DNA of 64,000 nt from Balanoglossus misakiensis (taxonomy: Eukaryota; Hemichordata): the NCBI GenBank assembly GCA_040954595.2, contig CM082585.2:11284001-11348000 (forward strand), read 5' to 3'. A program made the translations under genes and the position numbers. The number at the start of each line of letters is the position of its first letter. Positions within the stretch are counted from its first letter, which is position 1. The notes below the pieces were generated by a model. That model did not search any database, was not told the origin of the DNA, and saw only the letters and a list, made by a program, of their open reading frames with translations. This document shows positions 36,601 to 49,788 of this stretch, piece after piece.

Positions 36601-39600
36601 TCAAAATTTGGCCGATTTTTGAAAAAATCATGGGTTATAGCTCATGAAAATCATCCAAAAATGAGAATTTTTCGACTTTGCGGAATTTCAAAATTTGGCC
36701 GATTTTTGAAAAAATCATGGGTTATAGCTCATGAAAATCATCCAAAAATGAGAATTTTTCGACTTTGCGGAATTTCAAAATTTGGCCGATTTTTGAAAAA
36801 ATCATGGGTTATAGCTCATGAAAATCATCCAAAAATGAGAATTTTTCGACTTTGCGGAATTTCAAAATTTGGCCGATTTTTGAAAAAATCATGGGTTATA
36901 GCTCATGAAAATCATCCAAAATGAGAATTTTTCGACTTTGCGGAATTTCAAAATTTGGCCGATTTTTGAAAAAATCATGGGTTATAGCTCATGAAAATCA
37001 TCCAAAAATGAGAATTTTTCGACTTTGCGGAATTTCAAAATTTGGCCGATTTTTGAAAAAATCATGGGTTATAGCTCATGAAAATCATCCAAAAATGAGA
37101 ATTTTTCGACTTTGCGGAATTTCAAAATTTGGCCGATTTTTGAAAAAATCATGGGTTATAGCTCATGAAAATCATCCAAAAATGAGAATTTTTCGACTTT
37201 GCGGAATTTCAAAATTTGGCCGATTTTTGAAAAAAATCATGGGTTATAGCTCATGAAAATCATCCAAAAATGAGAAATTTTTCGACTTTGCGGAATTTCA
37301 AAATTTGGCCGATTTTTGAAAAAAATCATGGTTATAGCTCATGAAAATCATCCAAAAATGAGAATTTTTCGACTTTGCGGAATTTCAAAATTTGGCCGAT
37401 TTTTGAAAAAATCATGGGTTATAGCTCATGAAAATCATCCAAAAATGAGAATTTTTCGACTTTGCGGAATTTCAAAATTTGGCCGATTTTTGAAAAAATC
37501 ATGGGTTATAGCTCATGAAAATCATCCAAAAATGAGAATTTTTCGACTTTGCGGAATTTCAAAATTTGGCCGATTTTTGAAAAAATCATGGGTTATAGCT
37601 CATGAAAATCATCCAAAAATGAGAATTTTTCGACTTTGCGGAATTTCAAAATTTGGCCGATTTTTGAAAAAATCATGGGTTATAGCTCATGAAAATCATC
37701 CAAAAATGAGAATTTTTCGACTTTGCGGAATTTCAAAATTTGGCCGATTTTTGAAAAAATCATGGGTTATAGCTCATGAAAATCATCCAAAAATGAGAAT
37801 TTTTCGACTTTGCGGAATTTCAAAATTTGGCCGAATTTTTGAAAAAATCATGGGTTATAGCTCATGAAAATCATCCAAAAATGAGAATTTTTCGACTTTG
37901 CGGAATTTCAAAATTTGGCCGATTTTGAAAAAATCATGGGTTATAGCTCATGAAAATCATCCAAAAATGAGAATTTTTCGACTTTGCGGAATTTCAAAAT
38001 TTGGCCGATTTTTGAAAAAATCATGGGTTATAGCTCATGAAAATCATCCAAAAATGAGAATTTTTCGACTTTGCGGAATTTCAAAATTGGCCGATTTTTG
38101 AAAAAATCATGGGTTATAGCTCATGAAAATCATCCAAAATGAGAATTTTTCGACTTTGCGGAATTTCAAAATTTGGCCGATTTTGAAAAAATCATGGTTT
38201 ATAGCTCATGAAAATCATCCAAAAATGAGAATTTTTCGACTTTGCGGAATTTCAAAATTTGGCCGATTTTTGAAAAAAATCATGGGTTATAGCTCATGAA
38301 AATCATCCAAAAATGAGAATTTTTCGACTTTGCGGAATTTCAAAATTTGGCCGATTTTTGAAAAAATCATGGGTTATAGCTCATGAAAATCATCCAAAAA
38401 TGAGAATTTTTCGACTTTGCGGAATTTCAAAATTTGGCCGATTTTGAAAAAATCATGGGTTATAGCTCATGAAAATCATCCAAAAATGAGAATTTTTCGA
38501 CTTTGCGGAATTTCAAAATTTGGCCGATTTTTGAAAAAATCATGGGTTATAGCTCATGAAAATCATCCAAAAATGAGAATTTTTCGACTTTGCGGAATTT
38601 CAAAATTTGGCCGATTTTTGAAAAAATCATGGGTTATAGCTCATGAAAATCATCCAAAAAATGAGAATTTTTCGACTTTGCGGAATTTCAAAATTTGGCC
38701 GATTTTTGAAAAAATCATGGGTTATAGCTCATGAAAATCATCCAAAAATGAGAATTTTTCGACTTTGCGGAATTTCAAAATTTGGCCGATTTTTGAAAAA
38801 ATCATGGGTTATAGCTCATGAAAATCATCCAAAAATGAGAATTTTTCGACTTTGCGGAATTTCAAAATTTGGCCGATTTTTGAAAAAATCATGGGTTATA
38901 GCTCATGAAAATCATCCAAAAATGAGAATTTTTCGACTTTGCGGAATTTCAAAATTTGGCCGATTTTTGAAAAAATCATGGGTTATAGCTCATGAAAATC
39001 ATCCAAAAAATGAGAATTTTTCGACTTTGCGGAATTTCAAAATTTGGCCGATTTTGAAAAAATCATGGGTTATAGCTCATGAAAATCATCCAAAAATGAG
39101 AATTTTCGACTTTGCGGAATTTCAAAATTTGGCCGATTTTTGAAAAAATCATGGGTTATAGCTCATGAAAATCATCCAAAAATGAGAATTTTTCGACTTT
39201 GCGGAATTTCAAAATTTGGCCGATTTTGAAAAAATCATGGGTTATAGCTCATGAAAATCATCCAAAAATGAGAATTTTTCGACTTTGCGGAATTTCAAAA
39301 TTTGGCCGATTTTGAAAAAATCATGGGTTATAGCTCATGAAAATCATCCAAAATGAGAATTTTTCGACTTTGCGGAATTTCAAAATTTGGCCGATTTTTG
39401 AAAAAATCATGGGTTATAGCTCATGAAAATCATCCAAAAATGAGAATTTTTCGACTTTGCGGAATTTCAAAATTTGGCCGATTTTTGAAAAAATCATGGG
39501 TTATAGCTCATGAAAATCATCCAAAAATGAGAATTTTTCGACTTTGCGGAATTTCAAAATTTGGCCGATTTTTGAAAAATCATGGGTTATAGCTCATGAA

Positions 39601-40630
39601 AATCATCCAAAAATGAGAATTTTTCGACTTTGCGGAATTTCAAAATTTGGCCGATTTTTGAAAAAAATCATGGGTTATAGCTCATGAAAATCATCCAAAA
39701 ATGAGAATTTTTCGACTTTGCGGAATTTCAAAATTTGGCCGATTTTTGAAAAAATCATGGGTTATAGCTCATGAAAATCATCCAAAAATGAGAATTTTTC
39801 GACTTTGCGGAATTTCAAAATTTGGCCGATTTTTGAAAAAATCATGGGTTATAGCTCATGAAAATCATCCAAAAATGAGAATTTTTCGACTTTGCGGAAT
39901 TTCAAAATTTGGCCGATTTTTGAAAAAATCATGGGTTATAGCTCATGAAAATCATCCAAAAATGAGAATTTTTCGACTTTGCGGAATTTCAAAATTTGGC
40001 CGATTTTTGAAAAAATCATGGGTTATAGCTCATGAAAATCATCCAAAAATGAGAATTTTTCGACTTTGCGGAATTTCAAAATTTGGCCGATTTTTTGAAA
40101 AAATCATGGGTTATAGCTCATGAAAATCATCCAAAAATGAGAATTTTTCGACTTTGCGGAATTTCAAAATTTGGCCGATTTTTGAAAAAATCATGGGTTA
40201 TAGCTCATGAAAATCATCCAAAATGAGAATTTTTCGACTTTGCGGAATTTCAAAATTTGGCCGATTTTTGAAAAAATCATGGGTTATAGCTCATGAAAAT
40301 CATCCAAAAATGAGAATTTTTCGACTTTGCGGAATTTCAAAATTTGGCCGATTTTTGAAAAAATCATGGGTTATAGCTCATGAAAATCATCCAAAAATGA
40401 GAATTTTTCGACCTTTGCGGAATTTTCAAAATTTGGCCGATTTTTGAAAAATCATGGGTTATAGCTCATGAAAATCATCCAAAAATGAGAATTTTCGACT
40501 TTGCGGAATTTCAAATTTGGCCGATTTTTGAAAAAATCATGGGTTATAGCTCATGAAAATCATCCAAAATGAGAATTTTTCGACTTTGCGGAATTTCAAA
40601 ATTTGGCCGATTTTTTGATAAAAATCATGG
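27690..40630. repeat. Satellite block A1 (87-bp monomers, about 148 units)
   Basis: Units contain AATGAGAATTTTTCGACTTT, GCGGAATTTCAAAATTTGG and CCGATTTTTGAAAAAATC. Up to about 33.1 kb the units are almost identical. Diagnostic variants (CATCCGAAAATG, CCAAAATGTGAATT, TTTAAAAATTTTGCC) recur at exact multiples of 87 bp, including a repeated 783-bp spacing. From about 33.1 kb single-base homopolymer indels become frequent. Confidence 0.97.
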
Positions 40631-43350
40631 GTTATAGCTCATGAAAATCATCCAGAAATGTGAATTTTCGACCTTTGCGAATTTCAAATTTGGTCATTTT
40701 TGATAAAAATCATGGGTTATAGCTCATGAAAATCATCCAGAAATGTCAATTTTTCGACCTCGCGAAATTTCAAAATTGGTCATTTTTTGATAAAAACCAT
40801 GGGTTATAGCTCATGAAAATCATCCAGAAATGTCAATTTTTCGACCTCGCGAAATTTCAAAATTTGGTCATTTTTTGATAAAAACCATGGGTTATAGCTC
40901 ATGAAAATCATCCAGAAATGTCAATTTTTCGACCTCGCGAAATTTCAAAATTTGGTCATTTTTTGATAAAAACCATGGGTTATAGCTCATGAAAATCATC
41001 CAGAAATGTCAATTTTTCGACCTCGCGAAATTTCAAAATTTGGTCATTTTTTGATAAAAACCATGGGTTATAGCTCATGAAAATCATCCAGAAATGTCAA
41101 TTTTTCGACCTCGCGAAATTTCAAAATTTGGTCATTTTTTGATAAAAACCATGGTTATAGCTCATGAAAATCATCCAGAAATGTCAATTTTTCGACCTCG
41201 CGAAATTTCAAAATTTGGTCATTTTTTGATAAAAACCATGGGTTATAGCTCATGAAAATCATCCAGAAATGTCAATTTTTCGACCTCGCGAAATTTCAAA
41301 ATTTGGTCATTTTTTGATAAAAACCATGGGTTATAGCTCATGAAAATCATCCAGAAATGTCAATTTTTCGACCTCGCGAAATTTCAAAATTTGGTCATTT
41401 TTTGATAAAAACCATGGGTTATAGCTCATGAAAATCATCCAGAAATGTCAATTTTTCGACCTCGCGAAATTTCAAAATTTGGTCATTTTTTGATAAAAAC
41501 CATGGGTTATAGCTCATGAAAATCATCCAGAAATGTCAATTTTTCGACCTCGCGAAATTTCAAAATTTGGTCATTTTTTGATAAAAACCATGGGTTATAG
41601 CTCATGAAAATCATCCAGAAATGTCAATTTTTCGACCTCGCGAAATTTCAAAATTTGGTCATTTTTTGATAAAAACCATGGGTTATAGCTCATGAAAATC
41701 ATCCAGAAATGTCAATTTTTCGACCTCGCGAAATTTCAAAATTTGGTCATTTTTTGATAAAAACCATGGGTTATAGCTCATGAAAATCATCCAGAAATGT
41801 CAATTTTTCGACCTCGCGAAATTTCAAAATTTGGTCATTTTTTGATAAAAACCATGGGTTATAGCTCATGAAAATCATCCAGAAATGTCAATTTTTCGAC
41901 CTCGCGAAATTTCAAAATTTGGTCATTTTTTGATAAAAACCATGGGTTATAGCTCATGAAAATCATCCAGAAATGTCAATTTTTCGACCTCGCGAAATTT
42001 CAAAAATTGGTCATTTTTTGATAAAAACCATGGGTTATAGCTCATGAAAATCATCCAGAAATGTCAATTTTTCGACCTCGCGAAATTTCAAAAATTTGGT
42101 CATTTTTTGATAAAAACCATGGGTTATAGCTCATGAAAATCATCCAGAAATGTCAATTTTTCGACCTCGCGAAATTTCAAAATTTGGTCATTTTTTGATA
42201 AAAACCATGGGTTATAGCTCATGAAAATCATCCAGAAATGTCAATTTTTCGACCTCGCGAAATTTCAAAATTTGGTCATTTTTTGATAAAAACCATGGGT
42301 TATAGCTCATAAAAATCATCCAGAAATGTCAATTTTTCGACCTCGCGAAATTTCAAAATTTGGTCATTTTTTGATAAAAACCATGGGTTATAGCTCATGA
42401 AAATCATCCAGAAATGTCAATTTTTCGACCTCGCGAAATTTCAAAATTTGGTCATTTTTTGATAAAAACCATGGGTTATAGCTCATGAAAATCATCCAGA
42501 AATGTCAATTTTTCGACCTTCGCGAAATTTCAAAATTTGGTCATTTTTTGATAAAAACCATGGGTTATAGCTCATGAAAATCATCCAGAAATGTCAATTT
42601 TTCGACCTCGCGAAATTTCAAAATTTGGTCATTTTTTGATAAAAACCATGGGTTATAGCTCATGAAAATCATCCAGAAATGTCAATTTTTCGACCTTCGC
42701 GAAATTTCAAAATTTGGTCATTTTTTGATAAAAACCATGGGTTATAGCTCATGAAAATCATCCAGAAATGTCAATTTTTCGACCTCGCGAAATTTCAAAA
42801 TTTGGTCATTTTTTGATAAAAACCATGGGTTATAGCTCATGAAAATCATCCAGAAATGCACTTTTTCGACCTCGCGAAATTTCAAATTTGGTCATTTTTT
42901 GATAAAACCATGGGAAAATCATCCAGAAATGTCAATTTTTCGACCTCGCGAAATTTCAAAATTTGTCATTTTTGATAAAAACCATGGGTTATAGCTCATG
43001 AAAATCAACCAGAAATGTCACTTTTTCGACTTCGCGAAATTTCAAATTTGGTCATTTTTGATAAAAACCATGGGTTATAGCTCATGAAAATCATCCAGAA
43101 ATGTCAATTTTTCGACTTCGCGAAATTTCAAATTTTGTCATTTTTTGATAAAAACCATGGGTTATAGCTCATGAAAATCATCCAGAAATGTCAATTTTTC
43201 GACCTCGCGAATTTCAAAATTTGGTCATTTTCTGATAAAAACATGGGTTATAGCTCATGAAAATCATCCAGAAATGTCTATTTTCGACCTCGAGAAATTT
43301 CAAAATTGGTCATTTTTGATAAAAACCATGGGTTATAGCTCATGAAAATC
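40631..43350. repeat. Satellite block B1 (88-bp monomers, about 31 units)
   Basis: Units contain CCAGAAATGTCAATTTTTCG, ACCTCGCGAAATTTC and GGTCATTTTTTGATAAAAAC. The first unit is an A/B hybrid. The last 500 bp before the gap carry many indels. Rare variants here occur in the same order in block B2. Confidence 0.96.
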
Positions 43351-43450
43351 NNNNNNNNNNNNNNNNNNNNNNNNNNNNNNNNNNNNNNNNNNNNNNNNNN
43401 NNNNNNNNNNNNNNNNNNNNNNNNNNNNNNNNNNNNNNNNNNNNNNNNNN
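43351..43450. other. Assembly gap (100 N)
   Basis: Exactly 100 N, the conventional placeholder for a gap of unknown size, lying inside the satellite between a B-type and an A-type block. The true array length is therefore unknown. Confidence 0.99.
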
Positions 43451-46258
43451 ATGAAAATCATCCAAAAATGAGAATTTTTCGACTTTGCGGAATTTCAAAA
43501 TTTGGCCGATTTTTGAAAAAAATCATGGGTTATAGCTCATGAAAATCATCCAAAAATGAGAATTTTTCGACTTTGCGGAATTTCAAAATTTGGCCGATTT
43601 TTGAAAAAATCATGGGTTATAAGAGATACACATCTCGTGAGAGTGTATGAAAATCATCCAAAAATGAGAATTTTTCGACTTTGCGGAATTTCAAAATTTG
43701 GCCGATTTTTGAAAAAATCATGGGTTATAGCTCATGAAAATCATCCAAAAATGAGAATTTTTCGACTTTGCGGAATTTCAAAATTTGGCCGATTTTTGAA
43801 AAAATCATGGGTTATAGCTCATGAAAATCATCCAAAAATGAGAATTTTTCGACTTTGCGGAATTTCAAAATTTGGCCGATTTTTGAAAAAATCATGGGTT
43901 ATAGCTCATGAAAATCATCCAAAAATGAGAATTTTTCGACTTTGCGGAATTTCAAAATTTGGCCGATTTTTGAAAAAATCATGGGTTATAGCTCATGAAA
44001 ATCATCCAAAAATGAGAATTTTTCGACTTTGCGGAATTTCAAAATTTGGCCGATTTTTGAAAAAATCATGGGTTATAGCTCATGAAAATCATCCAAAAAT
44101 GAGAATTTTTCGACTTTGCGGAATTTCAAAATTTGGCCGATTTTTGAAAAAATCATGGGTTATAGCTCATGAAAATCATCCAAAAATGAGAATTTTTCGA
44201 CTTTGCGGAATTTCAAAATTTGGCCGATTTTTGAAAAAATCATGGGTTATAGCTCATGAAAATCATCCAAAAATGAGAATTTTTCGACTTTGCGGAATTT
44301 CAAAATTTGGCCGATTTTTGAAAAAATCATGGGTTATAGCTCATGAAAATCATCCAAAAAAGAGAATTTTTCGACTTTGCGGAATTTCAAAATTTGGCCG
44401 ATTTTTGAAAAAATCATGGGTTATAGCTCATGAAAATCATCCAAAAATGAGAATTTTTCGACTTTGCGGAATTTCAAAATTTGGCCGATTTTTGAAAAAA
44501 TCATGGGTTATAGCTCATGAAAATCATCCAAAAATGAGAATTTTTCGACTTTGCGGAATTTCAAAATTTGGCCGATTTTTGAAAAAATCATGGGTTATAG
44601 CTCATGAAAATCATCCAAAAAAGAGAATTTTTCGACTTTGCGGAATTTCAAAATTTGGCCGATTTTTGAAAAAATCATGGGTTATAGCTCATGAAAATCA
44701 TCCAAAAATGAGAATTTTTCGACTTTGCGGAATTTCAAAATTTGGCCGATTTTTGAAAAAATCATGGGTTATAGCTCATGAAAATCATCCAAAAAAGAGA
44801 ATTTTTCGACTTTGCGGAATTTCAAAATTTGGCCGATTTTTGAAAAAATCATGGGTTATAGCTCATGAAAATCATCCAAAAATGAGAATTTTTCGACTTT
44901 GCGGAATTTCAAAATTTGGCCGATTTTTGAAAAAATCATGGGTTATAGCTCATGAAAATCATCCAAAAATGAGAATTTTTCGACTTTGCGGAATTTCAAA
45001 ATTTGGCCGATTTTTGAAAAAATCATGGGTTATAGCTCATGAAAATCATCCAAAAATGAGAATTTTTCGACTTTGCGGAATTTCAAAATTTGGCCGATTT
45101 TTGAAAAAATCATGGGTTATAGCTCATGAAAATCATCCAAAAATGAGAATTTTTCGACTTTGCGGAATTTCAAAATTTGGCCGATTTTTGAAAAAATCAT
45201 GGGTTATAGCTCATGAAAATCATCCAAAAATGAGAATTTTTCGACTTTGCGGAATTTCAAAATTTGGCCGATTTTTGAAAAAATCATGGGTTATAGCTCA
45301 TGAAAATCATCCAAAAATGAGAATTTTTCGACTTTGCGGAATTTCAAAATTTGGCCGATTTTTGAAAAAATCATGGGTTATAGCTCATGAAAATCATCCA
45401 AAAATGAGAATTTTTCGACTTTGCGGAATTTCAAAATTTGGCCGATTTTTGAAAAAATCATGGGTTATAGCTCATGAAAATCATCCAAAAAAGAGAATTT
45501 TTCGACTTTGCGGAATTTCAAAATTTGGCCGATTTTTGAAAAAAATCATGGGTTATAGCTCATGAAAATCATCCAAAAATGAGAATTTTTCGACTTTGCG
45601 GAATTTCAAAATTTGGCCGATTTTTGAAAAAATCATGGGTTATAGCTCATGAAAATCATCCAAAAATGAGAATTTTTCGACTTTGCGGAATTTCAAAATT
45701 TGGCAGATTTTTGAAAAAATCATGGGTTATAGCTCATGAAAATCATCCAAAAATGAGAATTTTTCGACTTTGCGGAATTTCAAAATTTGGCCGATTTTTG
45801 AAAAAATCATGGGTTATAGCTCATGAAAATCATCCAAAAAAGAGAATTTTTCGACTTTGCGGAATTTCAAAATTTGGCCGATTTTTGAAAAAATCATGGG
45901 TTATAGCTCATGAAAATCATCCAAAAATGAGAATTTTTCGACTTTGCGGAATTTCAAAATTTGGCCGATTTTTGAAAAAATCATGGGTTATAGCTCATGA
46001 AAATCATCCAAAAATGAGAATTTTTCGACTTTGCGGAATTTCAAAATTTGGCCGATTTTTGAAAAAATCATGGGTTATAGCTCATGAAAATCATCCAAAA
46101 ATGAGAATTTTTCGACTTTGCGGAATTTCAAAATTTGGCCGATTTTTGAAAAAATCATGGGTTATAGCTCATGAAAATCATCCAAAAATGAGAATTTTTC
46201 GACTTTGCGGAATTTCAAAGTTTGGCCGATTTTTGAAAAAATCATGGGTTATAGCTCA
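43451..46258. repeat. Satellite block A2 (87-bp monomers, about 32 units)
   Basis: Same monomer as block A1, but with its own private variant CCAAAAAAGAGAATT in at least five units (44361, 44622, 44796, 45492, 45841), spaced at multiples of 87 bp, apart from one extra base in the last interval. This variant was not seen in A1. Confidence 0.96.
43621..43646. other. Non-satellite 26-nt insert, probable sequencing adapter/barcode residue
   Basis: In one A2 unit the expected AGCTC between TTAT and ATGAAAATC is replaced by AAGAGATACACATCTCGTGA followed by GAGTGT. The 16-mer at 43628-43643 (ACACATCTCGTGAGAG) matches, from memory, a published PacBio barcode, and the preceding AGAGAT matches the end of the hairpin adapter. 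It lies 171 bp right of the gap. Confidence 0.7.
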
Positions 46259-49200
46259 TGAAAATCATCCAGAAATGTCAATTTTTCGACCTCGCGAAAT
46301 TTCAAAAATTGGTCATTTTTTGATAAAAACCATGGGTTATAGCTCATGAAAATCATCCAGAAATGTCAATTTTTCGACCTCGCGAAATTTCAAAATTTGG
46401 TCATTTTTTGATAAAAACCATGGGTTATAGCTCATGAAAATCATCCAGAAATGTCAATTTTTCGACCTCGCGAAATTTCAAAATTTGGTCATTTTTTGAT
46501 AAAAACCATGGGTTATAGCTCATGAAAATCATCCAGAAATGTCAATTTTTCGACCTCGCGAAATTTCAAAATTTGGTCATTTTTTGATAAAAACCATGGG
46601 TTATAGCTCATGAAAATCATCCAGAAATGTCAATTTTTCGACCTCGCGAAATTTCAAAATTTGGTCATTTTTTGATAAAAACCATGGGTTATAGCTCATG
46701 AAAATCATCCAGAAATGTCAATTTTTCGACCTCGCGAAATTTCAAAATTTGGTCATTTTTTGATAAAAACCATGGGTTATAGCTCATGAAAATCATCCAG
46801 AAATGTCAATTTTTCGACCTCGCGAAATTTCAAAATTTGGTCATTTTTTGATAAAAACCATGGGTTATAGCTCATGAAAATCATCCAGAAATGTCAATTT
46901 TTCGACCTCGCGAAATTTCAAAATTTGGTCATTTTTTGATAAAAACCATGGGTTATAGCTCATGAAAATCATCCAGAAATGTCACTTTTTCGACTTCGCG
47001 AAATTTCAAAATTTGGTCATTTTTTGATAAAAACCATGGGTTATAGCTCATGAAAATCATCCAGAAATGTCAATTTTTCGACTTCGCGAAATTTCAAAAT
47101 TTGGTCATTTTTTGATAAAAACCATGGGTTATAGCTCATGAAAATCATCCAGAAATGTCAATTTTTCGACCTCGCGAAATTTCAAAATTTGGTCATTTTT
47201 TGATAAAAACCATGGGTTATAGCTCATGAAAATCATCCAGAAATGTCAATTTTTCGACCTCGCGAAATTTCAAAATTTGGTCATTTTTTGATAAAAACCA
47301 TGGGTTATAGCTCATGAAAATCATCCAGAAATGTCAATTTTTCGACCTCGCGAAATTTCAAAATTTGGTCATTTTTTGATAAAAACCATGGGTTATAGCT
47401 CATGAAAATCATCCAGAAATGTCAATTTTTCGACCTCGCGAAATTTCAAAATTTGGTCATTTTTTGATAAAAACCATGGGTTATAGCTCATGAAAATCAT
47501 CCAGAAATGTCAATTTTTCGACCTCGCGAAATTTCAAAAATTGGTCATTTTTTGATAAAAACCATGGGTTATAGCTCATGAAAATCATCCAGAAATGTCA
47601 ATTTTTCGACCTCGCGAAATTTCAAAAATTGGTCATTTTTTGATAAAAACCATGGGTTATAGCTCATGAAAATCATCCAGAAATGTCAATTTTTCGACCT
47701 CGCGAAATTTCAAAATTTGGTCATTTTTTGATAAAAACCATGGGTTATAGCTCATGAAAATCATCCAGAAATGTCAATTTTTCGACCTCGCGAAATTTCA
47801 AAATTTGGTCATTTTTTGATAAAAACCATGGGTTATAGCTCATAAAAATCATCCAGAAATGTCAATTTTTCGACCTCGCGAAATTTCAAAATTTGGTCAT
47901 TTTTTGATAAAAACCATGGGTTATAGCTCATGAAAATCATCCAGAAATGTCAATTTTTCGACCTCGCGAAATTTCAAAATTTGGTCATTTTTTGATAAAA
48001 ACCATGGGTTATAGCTCATGAAAATCATCCAGAAATGTCAATTTTTCGACCTCGCGAAATTTCAAAATTTGGTCATTTTTTGATAAAAACCATGGGTTAT
48101 AGCTCATGAAAATCATCCAGAAATGTCAATTTTTCGACCTCGCGAAATTTCAAAATTTGGTCATTTTTTGATAAAAACCATGGGTTATAGCTCATGAAAA
48201 TCATCCAGAAATGTCACTTTTTCGACTTCGCGAAATTTCAAAATTTGGTCATTTTTTGATAAAAACCATGGGTTATAGCTCATGAAAATCATCCAGAAAT
48301 GTCAATTTTTCGACTTCGCGAAATTTCAAAATTTGGTCATTTTTTGATAAAAACCATGGGTTATAGCTCATGAAAATCATCCAGAAATGTCAATTTTTCG
48401 ACCTCGCGAAATTTCAAAATTTGGTCATTTTTTGATAAAAACCATGGGTTATAGCTCATGAAAATCATCCAGAAATGTCAATTTTTCGACCTCGCGAAAT
48501 TTCAAAATTTCGTCATTTTTTGATAAAAACCATGGGTTATAGCTCATGAAAATCATCCAGAAATGTCACTTTTTCGACTTCGCGAAATTTCAAAATTTGG
48601 TCATTTTTTGATAAAAACCATGGGTTATAGCTCATGAAAATCATCCAGAAATGTCAATTTTTCGACTTCGCGAAATTTCAAAATTTGGTCATTTTTTGAT
48701 AAAAACCATGGGTTATAGCTCATGAAAATCATCCAGAAATGTCAATTTTTCGACCTCGCGAAATTTCAAAATTTGGTCATTTTTTGATAAAAACCATGGG
48801 TTATAGCTCATGAAAATCATCCAGAAATGTCTATTTTTCGACCTCGCGAAATTTCAAAATTTGGTCATTTTTTGATAAAAACCATGGGTTATAGCTCATG
48901 AAAATCATCCAGAAATGTCAATTTTTCGACTTCGCGAAATTTCAAAATTTGGTCATTTTTTGATAAAAACCATGGGTTATAGCTCATGAAAATCATCCAG
49001 AAATGTCAATTTTTCGACTTCGCGAAATTTCAAAATTTGGTCATTTTCTGATAAAAACCATGGGTTATAGCTCATGAAAATCATCCAGAAATGTCAATTT
49101 TTCGACTTCGCGAAATTTCAAAATTTGGTCATTTTTTGATAAAAACTATGGGTTATAGCTCATGAAAATCATCCAGAAATGTCAGTTTTTCGACTTCGCG

Positions 49201-49788
49201 AAATTTCAAAATTTGGTCATTTTTTGATAAAAACAATGGGTTATAGCTCATGAAAATCATCCAGAAATGTCAGTTTTTCGACTTCGCGAAATTTCAAAAT
49301 TAGGTCATTTTTTGATAAAAAACCATGGGTTATAGCTCATGAAAATCATCCAGAAATGTCAATTTTTCGACTTCGCGAAATTTCAAAATTTGGTCATTTT
49401 TTGATAAAAACCATGGGTTATAGCTCATGAAAATCATCCAGAAATGTCAGTTTTTCGACTTCGCGAAATTTCAAAATTTGGTCATTTTTGATAAAAACCA
49501 TGGGTTATAGCTTATGAAAATCATCCAGAAATGTCAGTTTTTCGACTTCGCGAAATTTCAAAATTTGGTCATTTTTTGATAAAAACCATGGGTTATAGCT
49601 CATGAAAATCATCCAGAAATGTCACATTTTCGACTTCGCGAAATTTCAAAATTTGGTCATTTTTTGATAAAAACCATGGGTTATAGCTCATGAAAATCAT
49701 CCAGAAATGTCAATTTTTCGACTTCGCGAAATTTCAAAATTTGGTCATTTTTTGATAAAAACCATGGGTTATAGCTCATGAAAATCAT
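46259..49788. repeat. Satellite block B2 (88-bp monomers, about 40 units)
   Basis: Clean 88-bp units. A pair of variant units (GTCACTTTTTCGACTTCGCG followed by GTCAATTTTTCGACTTCGCG) recurs at 46981, 48213 and 48565, spacings of 14 and 4 units. Toward the right end GACTTCGCG replaces GACCTCGCG in most units, a gradual edge divergence. Confidence 0.96.

Noticed and set aside
27886-46349. Long open frames with a 29-aa repeat (MRIFRLCGISKFGRF...) through the A-type satellite
   Set aside because: They exist because the 87-bp monomer is divisible by 3 and lacks a stop in that frame. Silent and non-silent sites are equally homogeneous, one-base indels break the frame often, and the related 88-bp monomer cannot be read through.
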